DNA of 64,000 nucleotides from Enterobacter sp. JUb54 (GCF_014298075.1 NZ_CP060418.1:4278001-4342000), one strand, 5' to 3'; positions 9,818 to 21,538 are shown, counted from the first letter of the stretch. Notes: generated from the letters alone by a model not told the origin. Numbers and translations: made by a program.

Positions 9818-12800
9818 ATGTTATCACGCTGTCGCTGGGCATCGTGCTGCTGCCGGCGGTACAGGCGGCGACAACGCCCGCTCAGGAACATCTGCTGGAG
9901 CAAGTCCGGCTGGGTGAAGCGAGCCATCGTGAAGATCTGGTGAAGCAATCCTTATACCGACTGGAGCTGATTGACCCGAATAATCCCGCCTATGTGGCTG
10001 CGCACATGCGCTATCTGTTGCGCCAGGGCGATACCGCCGGTGCGAAAAAACAGCTCGAAAAATTAGCGAAGGTGGCCCCGGATTCCGCGGAGCTGAAATC
10101 TTCGCGTAGCGAAATGAGCCTCAGCACCAGTGACGGGCGTCAGGAGCTGCAGCAGGCACGCCTGTTAGGGGTCTCCGGGCGAGTGGAAGAGGGCATTGCT
10201 GCTTTTGACAAGCTGTTCGGCGGCGTGCCGCCCGATCCTTCGCTGGCGATCGAATACTGGGCGCTGGTAGCGCGGCTTCCGGCCCGCCATAAAGAAGCGG
10301 TCGCGCAGTTGAAAAAACTGGATGCCAGAGCGCCTGGTAACCCCGATCTGCAGGCTACACTGGCTAAACAGATGTTTGCCGACAACAAGCCGGCGGAAGG
10401 GTTTGCCTATTTAGAGCAGATGTCGCGCTCGGCCGCCGGCCGCGGCACTGCGGCGGATATGTGGCTCAGCGAAATCAAGGACATGCCGGTCAGCAAGGGC
10501 AGCGTACAGGAGCTGCAGCGTTTTCTGACACTGTTCGAAACCGGCGAATCGGCAGCAAATGCCCGGGTGCTGCTGGCTCAGCAGCAGGCACAGCTCCAGG
10601 ATCCGGCGTTCCGCGAACGATCCGAAGGGCTGGCGGCAGTGAAAAACGACAACCCGGCGCAGGCGATTGCCAGTTTACAACAGGCCGTCCGGGCCGATGC
10701 CAGGGACAGCGACGCGGTGGGGGCGCTGGGTCAGGCCTATTCGCAGCGTGGTGACAGAGCCCGGGCCGTCGCCCAGTTGAACAAAGCGATCGCGATGGAT
10801 CCCAAAAGTCCGAGTCGCGATAAATGGGACAGCCTGCTGCAGACCAACCGCTACTGGCTGTTGATCAAGCAGGGCGATAACGCGCTGAAAGCCGGGCAGC
10901 TGGATCAGGCGCAAAACGCCTATGCACAGGCGCAGCGGGTCGACAATACCGATAGCTATGCGGTTCTCGGACTTGGCGATGTAGCGGCAGCGCGCAAAGA
11001 TACGGCCGCGGCGGAGCGCTATTATCAGCGTACCCTGCGGATGGATCGCGGTAACAGCCTGGCGGTCCGCGGACTGGCTAACCTCTATCGAACCGAATCG
11101 CCGGAAAAAGCCAGCGCCTATATTGCTACGCTATCGCCGAGCCAGCGCCGCAGCATCGACGATATTGAACGCAGCCTGGCCAATGAACGGTTAGAAAAAC
11201 AAGCCGAAGCCCTGGAGAGCAAAGGGAACTGGGCGCAGGCGGCGGAAGTTCAGCGCCGACGTCTGGCGCTTGACCCGGACAGCGTGTGGATCACCTACCG
11301 CCTGTCTCGCGATTTAGTGAGCGCAGGCCAGCAGACGGAAGCCGATACGCTGATGCGCGATATGGTCAACCGTAAACCTGGCGATGCCGACCGCGTGTAT
11401 GCCTACGGACTCTATTTATCCGGTAATAATCAGGATGACAGGGCGCTGGCGCAGATTAACGCGCTGCCGCAGAGCCAATGGACGGATAATATCCGGGAGC
11501 TGGATGCGCGTCTGCAAAGCGACAAAGTGATTCGCCAGGCCAACCAGCTGCGTGATAGCGGCCAGGAAGCCCAGGCGATCGCCCTGATTAAACAGCAGCC
11601 GCCGCTGATCCGTTACGATCTGACGCTGGCGGACTGGGCGCAGCAGCGTGGCGATAACCAGACGGCGATCGCCCGCTACAATGACGCGCTGGGTAAAGAG
11701 CCGGACAACGGCGATGCGCGTCTGGGACTGGCGGAAGTGTATCTTGCCGAGGGTGATAAAAATGCTGCCCGCGCGCAGGTCAGCAAGCTGAAGGGCGACG
11801 AAACCGACTCCATCAATATGCAGCGGCGGATCGCCCTGGCGACGGCAGGATTTGGCGATACCGCCCAGGCGCAGCAGATTTTTGAGCGCATTATTCCGCA
11901 GGCGAAATCCCAGCCGCCGTCGATGGAAAGCGCGCTGGTACTGCGCGATGCGGCCCGTTTCCAGGCCGAAAACGGCGAGCCGCAGCAGGCGCTGGAGAGT
12001 TACAAAGATGCGATGGTGGCCGCGGGTGTGACTCCTGTCCGCCCGCAGGATAACGACACCTTTACCCGCCTGACCCGCAACGACAGCAGCGATGACTGGC
12101 TGAAACGTGGGGTCCGCAGCGATGCTGCCGATCTCTATCGTCAGCAGGATCTCAACGTAACCCTGGAGCATGACTATTGGGGCTCCAGCGGTACCGGCGG
12201 CTATTCCGATTTGAAAGCGCACACCACCATGCTGCACGTGGATGCGCCGCTTGCCGACGGGCGGATGTTCTTCCGTACCGACCTCGTCAATATGGACGCC
12301 GGGAGTTTCTCCACTAACAGCGACGGTAGCTACTCGCCGAGCTGGGGGACCTGCGGCGAAATTGCCTGTACCAGCGGCAGCAAGAACCAGAGTGACGGCG
12401 GGGCCAGTATTGCGGTGGGCTGGAAGAACGATACCTGGAGCGGGGATATCGGCACTACGCCGATGGGCTTTAACGTCGTCGATGTGGTGGGTGGACTCAG
12501 CTACAGCAACGACCTCGGGCCGATCGGCTATACCGTCAATATGCATCGTCGACCGATTTCCAGCTCGCTGCTGGCCTTTGGCGGGCAGAAAGACAGCAGC
12601 AGCCATACCGGGACAACCTGGGGCGGCGTGCGTGCTGACGGCGGTGGCGTGAGCCTGAGCTACGACAAAGGTGAAGCCAACGGGGTCTGGTCTTCGCTGG
12701 GCGTCGATCAGCTCACGGGGAAAAACGTCGAGGACAACTGGCGCGTGCGCTGGATGACCGGCTACTACTATAAAGTCATCAATGAGGATAATCGCCGTGT

Positions 12801-13278
12801 TACGGTAGGCCTGAACAATATGCTCTGGCACTACGACAAGGACCTGAGCGGTTATACCCTGGGGCAAGGCGGTTACTACAGTCCGCAGGAGTATATTTCG
12901 TTCGCGGTGCCGGTAACCTGGCGTCAGCGCACGGAGAACTGGTCGTGGGAACTGGGGGGCTCCGTCTCCTGGTCGCATTCACGGACCAAAACCCAGGCGC
13001 GCTATCCGCTGTTGAATTTGATCCCCTCAGAATACCGTGCTGACGCCAGTCAGCTGACGGAAGAAGGCAGCAGCAGCCAGGGCTTTGGTTATACCGCCCG
13101 GGCGCTGGTTGAGCGTCGGGTCACCAGCAACTGGTTTGTCGGCGCGGCGGTGGATATTCAGCAGGCGAAGGATTACACCCCGAGCCATGCGCTGCTCTAC
13201 GTCCGCTACTCCGCCGCTGGCTGGCAGGGCGATATGGACATGCCGCCGCAGCCGCTCGTTCCCTATGCTGACTGGTAA
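9799..13278 (+). CDS. bcsC: BcsC, outer-membrane cellulose export porin with TPR scaffold
   Basis: 1159 residues (E. coli about 1157). An N-terminal signal peptide ends near PAVQA. A long array of tetratricopeptide-type repeats follows over roughly residues 30-770 (for example [14 protein letters not shown] and [14 protein letters not shown]). The C-terminal third is beta-rich and alternating, typical of a 16-strand outer-membrane barrel. BcsC carries glucan across the periplasm and outer membrane. It is the last gene of bcsRQABZC; no clear intrinsic terminator follows, only a REP unit. Confidence 0.95.
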   Translation: MRKFRLNVITLSLGIVLLPAVQAATTPAQEHLLEQVRLGEASHREDLVKQSLYRLELIDPNNPAYVAAHMRYLLRQGDTAGAKKQLEKLAKVAPDSAELKSSRSEMSLSTSDGRQELQQARLLGVSGRVEEGIAAFDKLFGGVPPDPSLAIEYWALVARLPARHKEAVAQLKKLDARAPGNPDLQATLAKQMFADNKPAEGFAYLEQMSRSAAGRGTAADMWLSEIKDMPVSKGSVQELQRFLTLFETGESAANARVLLAQQQAQLQDPAFRERSEGLAAVKNDNPAQAIASLQQAVRADARDSDAVGALGQAYSQRGDRARAVAQLNKAIAMDPKSPSRDKWDSLLQTNRYWLLIKQGDNALKAGQLDQAQNAYAQAQRVDNTDSYAVLGLGDVAAARKDTAAAERYYQRTLRMDRGNSLAVRGLANLYRTESPEKASAYIATLSPSQRRSIDDIERSLANERLEKQAEALESKGNWAQAAEVQRRRLALDPDSVWITYRLSRDLVSAGQQTEADTLMRDMVNRKPGDADRVYAYGLYLSGNNQDDRALAQINALPQSQWTDNIRELDARLQSDKVIRQANQLRDSGQEAQAIALIKQQPPLIRYDLTLADWAQQRGDNQTAIARYNDALGKEPDNGDARLGLAEVYLAEGDKNAARAQVSKLKGDETDSINMQRRIALATAGFGDTAQAQQIFERIIPQAKSQPPSMESALVLRDAARFQAENGEPQQALESYKDAMVAAGVTPVRPQDNDTFTRLTRNDSSDDWLKRGVRSDAADLYRQQDLNVTLEHDYWGSSGTGGYSDLKAHTTMLHVDAPLADGRMFFRTDLVNMDAGSFSTNSDGSYSPSWGTCGEIACTSGSKNQSDGGASIAVGWKNDTWSGDIGTTPMGFNVVDVVGGLSYSNDLGPIGYTVNMHRRPISSSLLAFGGQKDSSSHTGTTWGGVRADGGGVSLSYDKGEANGVWSSLGVDQLTGKNVEDNWRVRWMTGYYYKVINEDNRRVTVGLNNMLWHYDKDLSGYTLGQGGYYSPQEYISFAVPVTWRQRTENWSWELGGSVSWSHSRTKTQARYPLLNLIPSEYRADASQLTEEGSSSQGFGYTARALVERRVTSNWFVGAAVDIQQAKDYTPSHALLYVRYSAAGWQGDMDMPPQPLVPYADW

Positions 13279-13376
13279 CAGAATCGCCTGAATTACGCTT
13301 TCGGACGTCACTCCACCCGTCCGTTCGCGTATACTCGTCACACTTCGTCCGTCTTTGGCTACATGGGTCGTTCATT

Positions 13377-13406
13377 CCCCCGGCGGCGCTACGCTGACCG
13401 GGCTAC
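13377..13406. repeat. Single REP unit downstream of bcsC
   Basis: CCCCCGGCGGCGCTACGCTG followed by ACCGGGCTAC: the GC-rich imperfect palindrome of the same REP family that forms the array at 37141-37481. It lies about 100 bp after the bcsC stop and could stabilise the bcs mRNA 3' end. Confidence 0.75.
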
Positions 13407-13426
13407 AGGCTGGCGGGCGTTGAGTA

Positions 13427-13469
13427 TATAATCAGCCTGAAAAAGACCGGTTTGATGGATCTAAACCGG
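13427..13469 (+). promoter_or_regulatory. Probable pdeK promoter -10 and 7-bp inverted repeat
   Basis: A perfect TATAAT stands at 13427-13432 with no good -35 box at 17 bp. Fifteen bases later is a perfect inverted repeat, CCGGTTT (13447-13453) and AAACCGG (13463-13469), with a 9-base spacer. This would be at the start of the transcript, either an operator or a 5' hairpin ahead of the Shine-Dalgarno at 13497-13500. Confidence 0.45.
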
Positions 13470-13507
13470 GTATGTGTCAGGTATCAGTGTATCAGTGGAG
13501 AACCCAG

Positions 13508-15514
13508 TTGCGCGTCAGCCGTTCACTTACAATTAAACAAATGGCGATGGTCGCGGGCGTGTCCATGGCATTTGTATTGGTCTTCTGCTCTATTTTGCTG
13601 TTTCACTTTGTGCAACAGAATCGCTTTTCGACGGCCACGCACTTAGAAAGTATCGCTCGTGCGGTTCGCGAACCGCTGTCTTCGGCCATCCTGAAGGGGG
13701 ATATTCCGGAGGCGGAAACCATCCTCAGTCGTATTCAGCCTGCTGGCATTGTCAGCCGGGCCGATGTGGTGCTGCCGAATCAATTCCAGGCGCTGCGGAT
13801 GCGCTTTATCCCTGAACGCCCTGTGCCGGTGACCATCACCCGTATTTTCGAGCTGCCGATTCAGATATCGCTCCCGGTCTATTCGCTGGAAAGGCCGGCT
13901 AATCCACAGCCGATTGCCTACCTGGTGCTGCAGGCTGACTCCTGGCAGACCTACAAATTCATCATGAGCGTGCTCTCTACGTTAGTGACCGCTTACTTCC
14001 TTTTGGTGCTGATACTGACGGTCGCCATTACATGGTGTATCAACCGCCTGATTGTGCGCCCGCTGCGTAAAATCGCCCGTGAACTTAACGATGTCGCGCA
14101 GCAGGACCGGCTGGGCCATCAGTTAACCCTGCCGCGGCTGCACCATGATGATGAACTGGGCCTGCTGGTGCGCAGCTACAACCGCAACCAGCAAACCCTG
14201 CTGCGTCAGCACGACGAGCTGGCATTGCAATCCACCCGCTTCCCGGTGTCCGAGCTGCCCAATAAAGCCTTTTTGATGGCGCTGCTCGAGCAGACGGTGG
14301 CCCGACCGCAAACCTCAGCCCTGCTGGTGATCGCCTGTGAAACCCTGCAGGACACGGCGGGCGTGCTGAAAGAGACCCAGCGCGAGATCCTGCTGCTGAC
14401 GCTGGTGGAAAAACTGCGCGGTATTATCCCGCCGCGGATGGTGCTGACCCAAATCAGCGGGTATGACTTCGCGATTCTGGCCCAGGGAATGAGCGAGCCC
14501 TGGCATGCGGTGACATTAAGTAAGCAAGTACTTACTGTTATTAATGAACGGCTGCCGCTGCACGGTATCCAGCTGCGCCCCTGCGCCAGCGTGGGGATTG
14601 CGATGTTCAATGGCGAGCTGACGGCGGAGCAACTCTACCGCCGGGCATTTTCTGCCGCCGTTGCCGCACGCCATAAAGGGAAAAACCAGATTGAGTTTTT
14701 CGACCCCGCCCAGATGGAAAAAGCCCAGCGCCGGTTGATGGAAGAGCACGATATCCTGGCGGCGCTGGATAACCATCAGTTTGCTATCTGGCTTCAGCCG
14801 CAGGTGAATACCGCCAGCGGCGAGGTCTGCGGGGCGAAAGTGCTGCTACGCCAGCATCAGGCCGATGGCAGCTGGTCGCTGCCGCCGAACCTGCTTGAGC
14901 GTATCGACGCCTGTGGCCTGACGGTGCCGGTGGGCTACTGGGTGCTGGAAGCCGCCTGTCGCCAGCTCGCGGCGTGGCAAAGTGCCGGTATGATGTTGCC
15001 GCTGTCGGTGAGCGTCTCGCTCCTGCAGCTACTGCATCACGACCGTGGCGCTGAAATGCTGACCCTACTCGAACGCTACCGTATTGCGCCGGGCACGCTG
15101 ATCCTCGAGATTACCGACAGCCGTCGGCTGGACGACCCGCAGATGGTGGTCTCGCTGCTGCGCCCGCTGCGTGATGCTGGCGTGCGCATTGCGCTGGATG
15201 ATTTTGGCATGGGGTATGCGGGGCTGCGTCAGCTTCAGCACCTGAAATCGCTGCCGGTCGACATTCTGAAAATCGATAAGGCATTTATTGATATGTTGCC
15301 CGAGGATACCAGCATGGTCCCGGCGATTATCCAGCTGGCGCGCGGCCTGAATCTGCGCATTGTCGCCGAAGGGGTCGATAAGCAGGAGCAGTATCGTTGG
15401 TTGCAGGCATCCGGTGTCGATGTCGTTCAAGGACAGCTTTCCGGCGATGCGGTAGCGCAAGACGCGTTTAGCGGCAAGTATCTGCGTCAGGGTGAAGAGG
15501 GTGCAAGTTTGTAA
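13508..15514 (+). CDS. pdeK: HmsP/PdeK-type membrane protein with degenerate GGDEF and EAL domains
   Basis: 668 residues from TTG at 13508, chosen because GTGGAG lies 7 bases upstream and the sequence then begins [10 protein letters not shown] as in E. coli YhjK/PdeK; an ATG at 13472 is also in frame. Order: membrane helix (about 13-35), periplasmic sensor, second helix near 165-185, HAMP linker, degenerate GGDEF (SGYDF in place of the signature) and EAL. The EAL signature glutamate is lysine (AKVLLR; codon 14837-14839) and the metal-binding asparagine is serine (SVSVS; codon 15011-15013). DDFGMGY, LKIDK and AEGV remain. Phosphodiesterase activity is therefore doubtful, and a regulatory role near bcs is inferred. 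Confidence 0.88.
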   Translation: MRVSRSLTIKQMAMVAGVSMAFVLVFCSILLFHFVQQNRFSTATHLESIARAVREPLSSAILKGDIPEAETILSRIQPAGIVSRADVVLPNQFQALRMRFIPERPVPVTITRIFELPIQISLPVYSLERPANPQPIAYLVLQADSWQTYKFIMSVLSTLVTAYFLLVLILTVAITWCINRLIVRPLRKIARELNDVAQQDRLGHQLTLPRLHHDDELGLLVRSYNRNQQTLLRQHDELALQSTRFPVSELPNKAFLMALLEQTVARPQTSALLVIACETLQDTAGVLKETQREILLLTLVEKLRGIIPPRMVLTQISGYDFAILAQGMSEPWHAVTLSKQVLTVINERLPLHGIQLRPCASVGIAMFNGELTAEQLYRRAFSAAVAARHKGKNQIEFFDPAQMEKAQRRLMEEHDILAALDNHQFAIWLQPQVNTASGEVCGAKVLLRQHQADGSWSLPPNLLERIDACGLTVPVGYWVLEAACRQLAAWQSAGMMLPLSVSVSLLQLLHHDRGAEMLTLLERYRIAPGTLILEITDSRRLDDPQMVVSLLRPLRDAGVRIALDDFGMGYAGLRQLQHLKSLPVDILKIDKAFIDMLPEDTSMVPAIIQLARGLNLRIVAEGVDKQEQYRWLQASGVDVVQGQLSGDAVAQDAFSGKYLRQGEEGASL

Positions 15515-15616
15515 AACCAGAGTAAACTTGTGCGTGTCAGTTCAAAGTTTTTAACAATTCCGTTGCATTATTGCGGTTAGTTATTTCTGAAATGTTTCCT
15601 TGGTGTTACTTTTAGG

Positions 15617-15650
15617 CCACAGACGCCATATGACCCCTCAATGTCTGTGG
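15617..15650 (+). promoter_or_regulatory. Inverted repeat in dctA leader
   Basis: CCACAGAC (15617-15624) and GTCTGTGG (15643-15650) form a perfect 8-bp inverted repeat with an 18-base spacer, ending 19 bp before the dctA ATG. It could be an mRNA hairpin close to the ribosome binding site (AAGGA) or a regulator site. In E. coli, dctA is known to be controlled by CRP and the DcuSR/DctR systems; I cannot assign this repeat to one of them. Confidence 0.4.
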
Positions 15651-15660
15651 TTATACCTAA

Positions 15661-16956
<1,296 letters not shown>

Positions 16957-17122
16957 ATCCTTCTGTTAAGCCCGTTGTCCTTGCTGGACTCCGGGCTCCT
17001 GCGCATAATTAGGCATCCTTCCCTGGCAACGGGGGACGATGCCTTATGTTTATTTTACGTCTCCGTGTGACATTTTCATCTCCACGTGGTCTAAACGACG
17101 TACTTTGCTCACTCTCTTTTTG

Positions 17123-17146
17123 GCAGCCCGCGAGCGGGTTGCTTTT
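17123..17146 (+). terminator. Intrinsic-terminator-like hairpin between dctA and yhjJ
   Basis: GCAGCCCG and CGGGTTGC form an 8-bp stem (one G-T pair) around a CGAG loop, followed by TTTT. It ends 29 bp before the yhjJ start, so it could end dctA transcription or act in the yhjJ leader. A second stem (AGCCCG/CGGGCT, 16969-16997) without a T-run lies closer to the dctA stop. Confidence 0.6.
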
Positions 17147-17175
17147 GTAACCAGGAATGTTCATCAGGGGTTCAC

Positions 17176-18672
17176 ATGCAGGGCACAAAAATTCGACTGT
17201 TAACGGGTGGTTTGCTGATGATGGCAGCGGCCGGTTATGTGCAAGCAGAAGCGCTCCAGCCGGACCCGGCCTGGCAACAGGGGACTCTCGCCAACGGACT
17301 CCAGTGGCAGGTTTTAGCCACTCCGCAGCGTCCCAGCGATCGTATTGAAGTCCGTCTGTTCGTGAATATTGGCTCGTTGAGTGAAAGCACTCAGCAGAGC
17401 GGCTTCACCCGCTTTATCCCGCGTCTGGCCTTAACACAGAGCGGCAGCCTGCCGACCATGCAGGCGCGTTCGTTGTGGCAGCAAAGCATCGATCCTAATC
17501 GTCCTATGCCGCCGGCGCTGGTTTCGTACAGCTACACCATGTTTAATCTCAGTCTGCCAAACAACCGTAACGACCTGCTCAAAGAGGCGTTGAACTGGCT
17601 CTCCGATGCCAGCGGCAAACTGGTGGTCACGCCGGAATCGGTGAATCACGCTCTGCAGGGCGATGATATGGTGGCGACCTGGCCGCTTGATACCAAAGAT
17701 GGCTGGTGGCGCTATCGCCTGAAAGGCTCCACGATGCTCGGCCACGACCCGGCCGCGCCGCTGAAACAGCCGGTCGATACGGCGCAGCTGAAGGCGTTTT
17801 ATAAGAAGTGGTACACCCCGGACGCCATGACGCTGATTGTGGTGGGTAACGTCGATAGCCGCAGCGTGGCGGAGCAAATCAATAAAACCTTCGGCGAACT
17901 GCAGGGCAAGCGTGAAACGCCTGCGGCGGTGCCGACGCTGGCGCCATTGCCGACCACGCCGGTCAGTATCATGAGCAACTCGGTGCGCCAGGATAAGCTG
18001 TCTATCATGTGGGATGCACCGTGGCAGCCGATCCGTGATTCGGTCGCGCTGCAACGCTACTGGCGCGATGACCTGGCGCGTGAGGCGCTGTTCTGGCATG
18101 TTCAGCAGAGCCTGAGCCGTGGCAACGTCAAAGACGTGAGCCTCGGTTTTGACTGCCGGGTGCTCTATCAGCGCGCACAGTGCGCCATCAATATCGAATC
18201 GCCGGGCAATAAACTCAACGCTAACCTGAGCGCGGTCTCCCGCGAGCTGGCGAAGGTGCGTGATAACGGCCTGCCGGCAGAAGAGTTTGACGCCCTGATC
18301 GCCCAGAAAAACCTGGAGCTGCAGAAACTGTTTGCCACCTATGCGCGTACCGACACCGATATCCTGATTAGCCAACGTACGCGTTCGCTGCAAAATCAGG
18401 TGGTCGATATCGCGCCGGAGCAGTATCAGAAGCTGCGTCAGGAGTTCCTTGATTCGCTGACCGTCGACATGCTGAACCAGTATCTGCGTCAGCAGCTGTC
18501 GCAGGATATGGCGCTGGTATTGCAGCAGCCGCAGGGTGAACCGGAATATGACATGAAGGAACTGAAGGCGACGTGGGAACGGTTGATGGTGCCGCCTCCT
18601 GCTGCGGCAACCAGCGCTGACAGCGCCGGGGAAGTGCATAGCGACGTTACCGACATTCCACCGGCCCAGTAA
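17176..18672 (+). CDS. yhjJ: YhjJ, periplasmic M16-family (insulinase-like) protein lacking the zinc motif
   Basis: 498 residues, the E. coli YhjJ length, with a signal peptide (MQGTKIRLLTGGLLMMAAAG...VQA). The M16 fold is recognisable (NGLQWQVL near the N-terminus, then the GSLSESTQQSG segment and the WYTPDAMTLIVVGNV segment). Where active M16 peptidases have HxxEH after this glycine, the sequence is RFIPR, so both zinc histidines and the catalytic glutamate are absent. It is therefore probably a non-catalytic homologue, perhaps a chaperone or a partner of another M16 protein; its function is not known to me. Confidence 0.9.
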   Translation: MQGTKIRLLTGGLLMMAAAGYVQAEALQPDPAWQQGTLANGLQWQVLATPQRPSDRIEVRLFVNIGSLSESTQQSGFTRFIPRLALTQSGSLPTMQARSLWQQSIDPNRPMPPALVSYSYTMFNLSLPNNRNDLLKEALNWLSDASGKLVVTPESVNHALQGDDMVATWPLDTKDGWWRYRLKGSTMLGHDPAAPLKQPVDTAQLKAFYKKWYTPDAMTLIVVGNVDSRSVAEQINKTFGELQGKRETPAAVPTLAPLPTTPVSIMSNSVRQDKLSIMWDAPWQPIRDSVALQRYWRDDLAREALFWHVQQSLSRGNVKDVSLGFDCRVLYQRAQCAINIESPGNKLNANLSAVSRELAKVRDNGLPAEEFDALIAQKNLELQKLFATYARTDTDILISQRTRSLQNQVVDIAPEQYQKLRQEFLDSLTVDMLNQYLRQQLSQDMALVLQQPQGEPEYDMKELKATWERLMVPPPAAATSADSAGEVHSDVTDIPPAQ

Positions 18673-18682
18673 TGCGCCCGCA

Positions 18683-18704
18683 GGCCCGGGAGCTTTCCCG
18701 GGCC
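18683..18704 (+). terminator. GC-rich hairpin after yhjJ
   Basis: GGCCCGGGA and TCCCGGGCC form a perfect 9-bp stem with a GCTT loop, 11 bp after the yhjJ stop in the convergent yhjJ/kdgK gap. There is no T-run, so efficiency as an intrinsic terminator is uncertain. Confidence 0.5.
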
Positions 18705-18735
18705 ACCTGCAACATCACAACGGCAACCTCACAGA

Positions 18736-18765
18736 TAGCCCGGTCAGCGCAGCGCGACCGGGAAA
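18736..18765. repeat. REP unit between yhjJ and kdgK
   Basis: TAGCCCGGTCAGCGCAGCGC followed by GACCGGGAAA. Same REP core (GTAGCCCGG...CCGGG) as at 13377 and 37141-37481, in the opposite orientation to the former. Confidence 0.65.
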
Positions 18766-18797
18766 CCTCCCCGAATCGCGCCATTCACGACGGTAAG

Positions 18798-19727
18798 TTA
18801 CAGCGGCATTGCTTCGCGCGGGATAATCGCCCCACGATACTGGATTACCGTGCTGGCGGTCAGGTGCCCACGTCTGGCGGCTGACTCAGCATCGCCACCG
18901 GTCAGGCGCACCGCCAGATAACCGGCGCTGAAGGAATCCCCGGCCGCCGTGGTATCCACCACCTGCTCTTTTGGCAATTTCACGGCCGGTACGTCCAGCA
19001 ACGGTTGACCCGCAACGGCCACCAGGCAGGAGTCCGCCCCGCGTTTTACCACCACTTCGGTCACGCCTGCGGCATGCGTACGGGCAATCACCTCATCGAC
19101 CGGCTTTTCACCCCATAGCGCGTCTTCGTCATCCAGCGTCAGGAAGGCGATATCGGTGCAGGTCAGCATTTGCTGATAGACCTGCTGCGTCTCTTCTTTG
19201 CTGGCCCACAGACGCGGGCGGTAGTTGTTGTCAAAAATAACCTTGCCGCCGTTAGCGCGACATTCGCACAGCAGGGTCAGCAGTTTCTCACGGCTGGTGG
19301 GGCTGAGGATCGCCAGGCTAATCCCGCTGAGATAGAGGTAATCAAAGGTCGCCAGCTCTTCGCAGATGGCGGCGGAGTGCTCGCTTTCCAGCCAGAATTT
19401 CGCGGCGGCTTCGTTGCGCCAGTAGTAAAAGGTCCGCTCGCCGGTCTCGTCGGTTTCGATGTAGTACAGCCCCGGCAGGCGGTCAGCCATGCGCTGAATC
19501 AGGTCAGTCTGCACGTTTTCCTGCTGCCAGGCGTCCAGCATCTGCTGGCTGAATGCATCCGTACCTAACGCGGTCACGTAGTGAACGGCGAGATCGCTGG
19601 CATCGGTCTGACGCGCAATATAGACGGAAGTGTTTAAGGTATCGCCGCCAAATCCGCGGTTTACCGCCGCGTGTTTCTCTGACAGCTCAATCATACATTC
19701 GCCAATGACGGCAATTTTTTTAGACAT
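18798..19727 (-). CDS. kdgK: KdgK, 2-keto-3-deoxygluconokinase
   Basis: PfkB-family kinase that phosphorylates KDG to KDPG in hexuronate and pectin-derived sugar catabolism. I chose the ATG at 19727 (MSKKIAVIGECMIEL), which gives 309 residues as in E. coli; the frame extends 21 codons further upstream. The PfkB signature VVDTTAAGDSFSAGY, with the catalytic aspartate in AAGD, is near the C-terminus. A KdgR-type operator overlaps the predicted promoter just upstream. Confidence 0.95.
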   Translation of the reverse strand: MSKKIAVIGECMIELSEKHAAVNRGFGGDTLNTSVYIARQTDASDLAVHYVTALGTDAFSQQMLDAWQQENVQTDLIQRMADRLPGLYYIETDETGERTFYYWRNEAAAKFWLESEHSAAICEELATFDYLYLSGISLAILSPTSREKLLTLLCECRANGGKVIFDNNYRPRLWASKEETQQVYQQMLTCTDIAFLTLDDEDALWGEKPVDEVIARTHAAGVTEVVVKRGADSCLVAVAGQPLLDVPAVKLPKEQVVDTTAAGDSFSAGYLAVRLTGGDAESAARRGHLTASTVIQYRGAIIPREAMPL

Positions 19728-19789
19728 AGTCATGACCTGAGATGGAATCGAATTTAACGCTAGTGTGCGCTGTGCCGTTTTTATGGTCA

Positions 19790-19813
19790 ATTATATTAAA
19801 ACAATGTTCCATT
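19790..19813 (-). promoter_or_regulatory. kdgK -10 box and KdgR operator
   Basis: Reading the minus strand, AATGGAACATTGTTTTAAT (19813-19795) agrees closely with the KdgR consensus (about AATRAAAYRYTRTTTYATT). It abuts a perfect TATAAT -10 (19795-19790). Repressor binding here would block kdgK transcription, consistent with known control of kdgK by KdgR in enterobacteria. The -35 is poor. Confidence 0.65.
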
Positions 19814-19953
19814 ATTTTTTTGACCTGACGCGCGTAATGTGACGAAAAACGCATTTGTCAGTGCAAAATGGCGATCCCGACAGGATTGTTCATCGACGTG
19901 AGGTACAGGCAATCGCAGCAGAAGTGGGGAACAACGGGGCTGGCGTGAGAATG

Positions 19954-19982
19954 TGCTGCCCGACGACATGCGCCGGGCAGCA
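19954..19982 (-). terminator. Hairpin just downstream of yhjE
   Basis: TGCTGCCCG...CGGGCAGCA form a stable stem (9 bp plus further partial pairing) around a CATG-centred loop, starting 5 bp after the yhjE stop on the minus strand. No T-run is present, so it is a likely 3'-end structure and only a probable terminator. Confidence 0.5.
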
Positions 19983-19987
19983 GGTGA

Positions 19988-21310
19988 TTACAGTGACTGG
20001 TGGCGAGTTTCGTGGGTTAACAGCAGTGCTATCAGCGTCAGCCCGGCCATCGCCGCCAGGTAGATGCCCACCGCCGTCAGACCGTAGTGACCCTGCAGCC
20101 AGGCCGCAATATACGGCGCAACGGAGGCGCCGAGAATCGACGACACGTTATAAGAGAACGAGGCACCGGTGTAGCGGACTTCGGTCGGGAACAGCTCCGG
20201 CAGCAGCGCGCCCATCGGGCCAAACGTCAGCCCCATCAGGCTTAAGCCCAGCAGCAGGAAGGCGAAGACGAGGATCGGCTCGCCGGAACCCAGCAGCGGT
20301 TTGAAGGCGAACAGCGCGAAGAGGATAATCATCGAGGTAATGACGATCATGCTCTTACGACGACCAAACGCATCCGCCAGCAGGCCGGCAACCGGCACCA
20401 TCACGCCGAAGCCAATGACCGCCATCATCAGCATCCACAGCACTTCATTACGCGGCAGGCCAAGACCGACCGGCGCCGCGCCGGTGCTGAACGTCATGGA
20501 ATAGACGGTCATGATGTAGAACAGGGTGTAGGTGGCCAGCATGATGAAGGTACCCAGCACGGTGACGCGCACATGCTTTGTCAGCAGGGTACCCATTGGG
20601 ATTTTGACCTGTTTCTTCGCCGCGGCGATTTTGGCGAATACCGGCGTTTCATGCAGCGAAACGCGGACATACAGCCCAATAATGACCAGCACGGCGGAGA
20701 AGATAAACGGCACGCGCCAGCCCCATTCCATAAACTGCTCGTCGGTCAGCAGCCAGGAGAGCAGCAGGAAGGTCCCGTTAGCAAAGAAGAAGCCGATAGG
20801 CGCGCCCAGCTGCGGGAAAGAACCGTACAGCGCACGTTTACGCGGCGGGGCGTTTTCGGTCGCCAGCAGCGCAGCGCCTCCCCACTCACCACCGAGGCCA
20901 AGACCCTGACCAAAGCGCGCCAGCGCCAGCAGCATCGGAGCCAGAATACCAATGCTCTCGTAGCCAGGCAGCAGGCCGATAATGACCGTCGAAATCCCCA
21001 TGGTCAGCAGAGAGGCCACCAGGGTGACTTTACGCCCGACGCGGTCGCCGAAGTGGCCGAACAGCGCGGAGCCAATCGGACGTGCGACGAAGGCAATGGC
21101 GAATGTCGCCAACGACTGGAGCGTCGCGGCAGCAGGATCGCCCTGCGGGAAGAAAATATGCGGGAAAACGATTACCGCGGCGGTGGCATAGATATAGAAG
21201 TCGAAGAACTCAATGGCGGTACCGATGAGTGACGCGACGACGACTTTGTTGCGCGAGTTAACCGGTGCGGTTTCCTGCGAATTGTCGAGTGTGGTGGCTG
21301 TGGCTTGCAT
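19988..21310 (-). CDS. yhjE: YhjE, MFS metabolite/proton symporter family transporter
   Basis: 440 residues with about twelve membrane segments, colinear with E. coli YhjE. It has the sugar-porter/MHS-type signatures GHFGDRVGRKVTL (loop 2-3) and LADAFGRRKSMI (loop 8-9) and the GEWGGA motif typical of metabolite:H+ symporters related to ShiA and ProP. Substrate is not established. It is preceded by an AT-rich 270-bp gap and followed by a strong hairpin, so it appears monocistronic. Confidence 0.9.
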   Translation of the reverse strand: MQATATTLDNSQETAPVNSRNKVVVASLIGTAIEFFDFYIYATAAVIVFPHIFFPQGDPAAATLQSLATFAIAFVARPIGSALFGHFGDRVGRKVTLVASLLTMGISTVIIGLLPGYESIGILAPMLLALARFGQGLGLGGEWGGAALLATENAPPRKRALYGSFPQLGAPIGFFFANGTFLLLSWLLTDEQFMEWGWRVPFIFSAVLVIIGLYVRVSLHETPVFAKIAAAKKQVKIPMGTLLTKHVRVTVLGTFIMLATYTLFYIMTVYSMTFSTGAAPVGLGLPRNEVLWMLMMAVIGFGVMVPVAGLLADAFGRRKSMIVITSMIILFALFAFKPLLGSGEPILVFAFLLLGLSLMGLTFGPMGALLPELFPTEVRYTGASFSYNVSSILGASVAPYIAAWLQGHYGLTAVGIYLAAMAGLTLIALLLTHETRHQSL

Positions 21311-21538
21311 AAATCTTTCTTATTTTTTGCGGACGAAAGGTCATATAGCCACAGCAAAAGGGACATTTCAATCTGTAACAGAGCCTGCCGGAGGCTAAAA
21401 AACAGGCAAAAAGCGGATAATTTTTACGCCAGAAAAATAACTTCTATGAAACACTTAACATAAATAAAAAAATAGCAGATAAAACCAGTTTTAAGTTAAA
21501 TAAAAGTTACACGTTGGATTTATCTGCTGAAATGATGA

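Noticed and set aside
11416-12978. 520-codon open frame on the minus strand inside bcsC
   Set aside because: Fully antisense to the well-supported bcsC; arginine- and histidine-rich low-quality composition typical of a GC-rich shadow frame.
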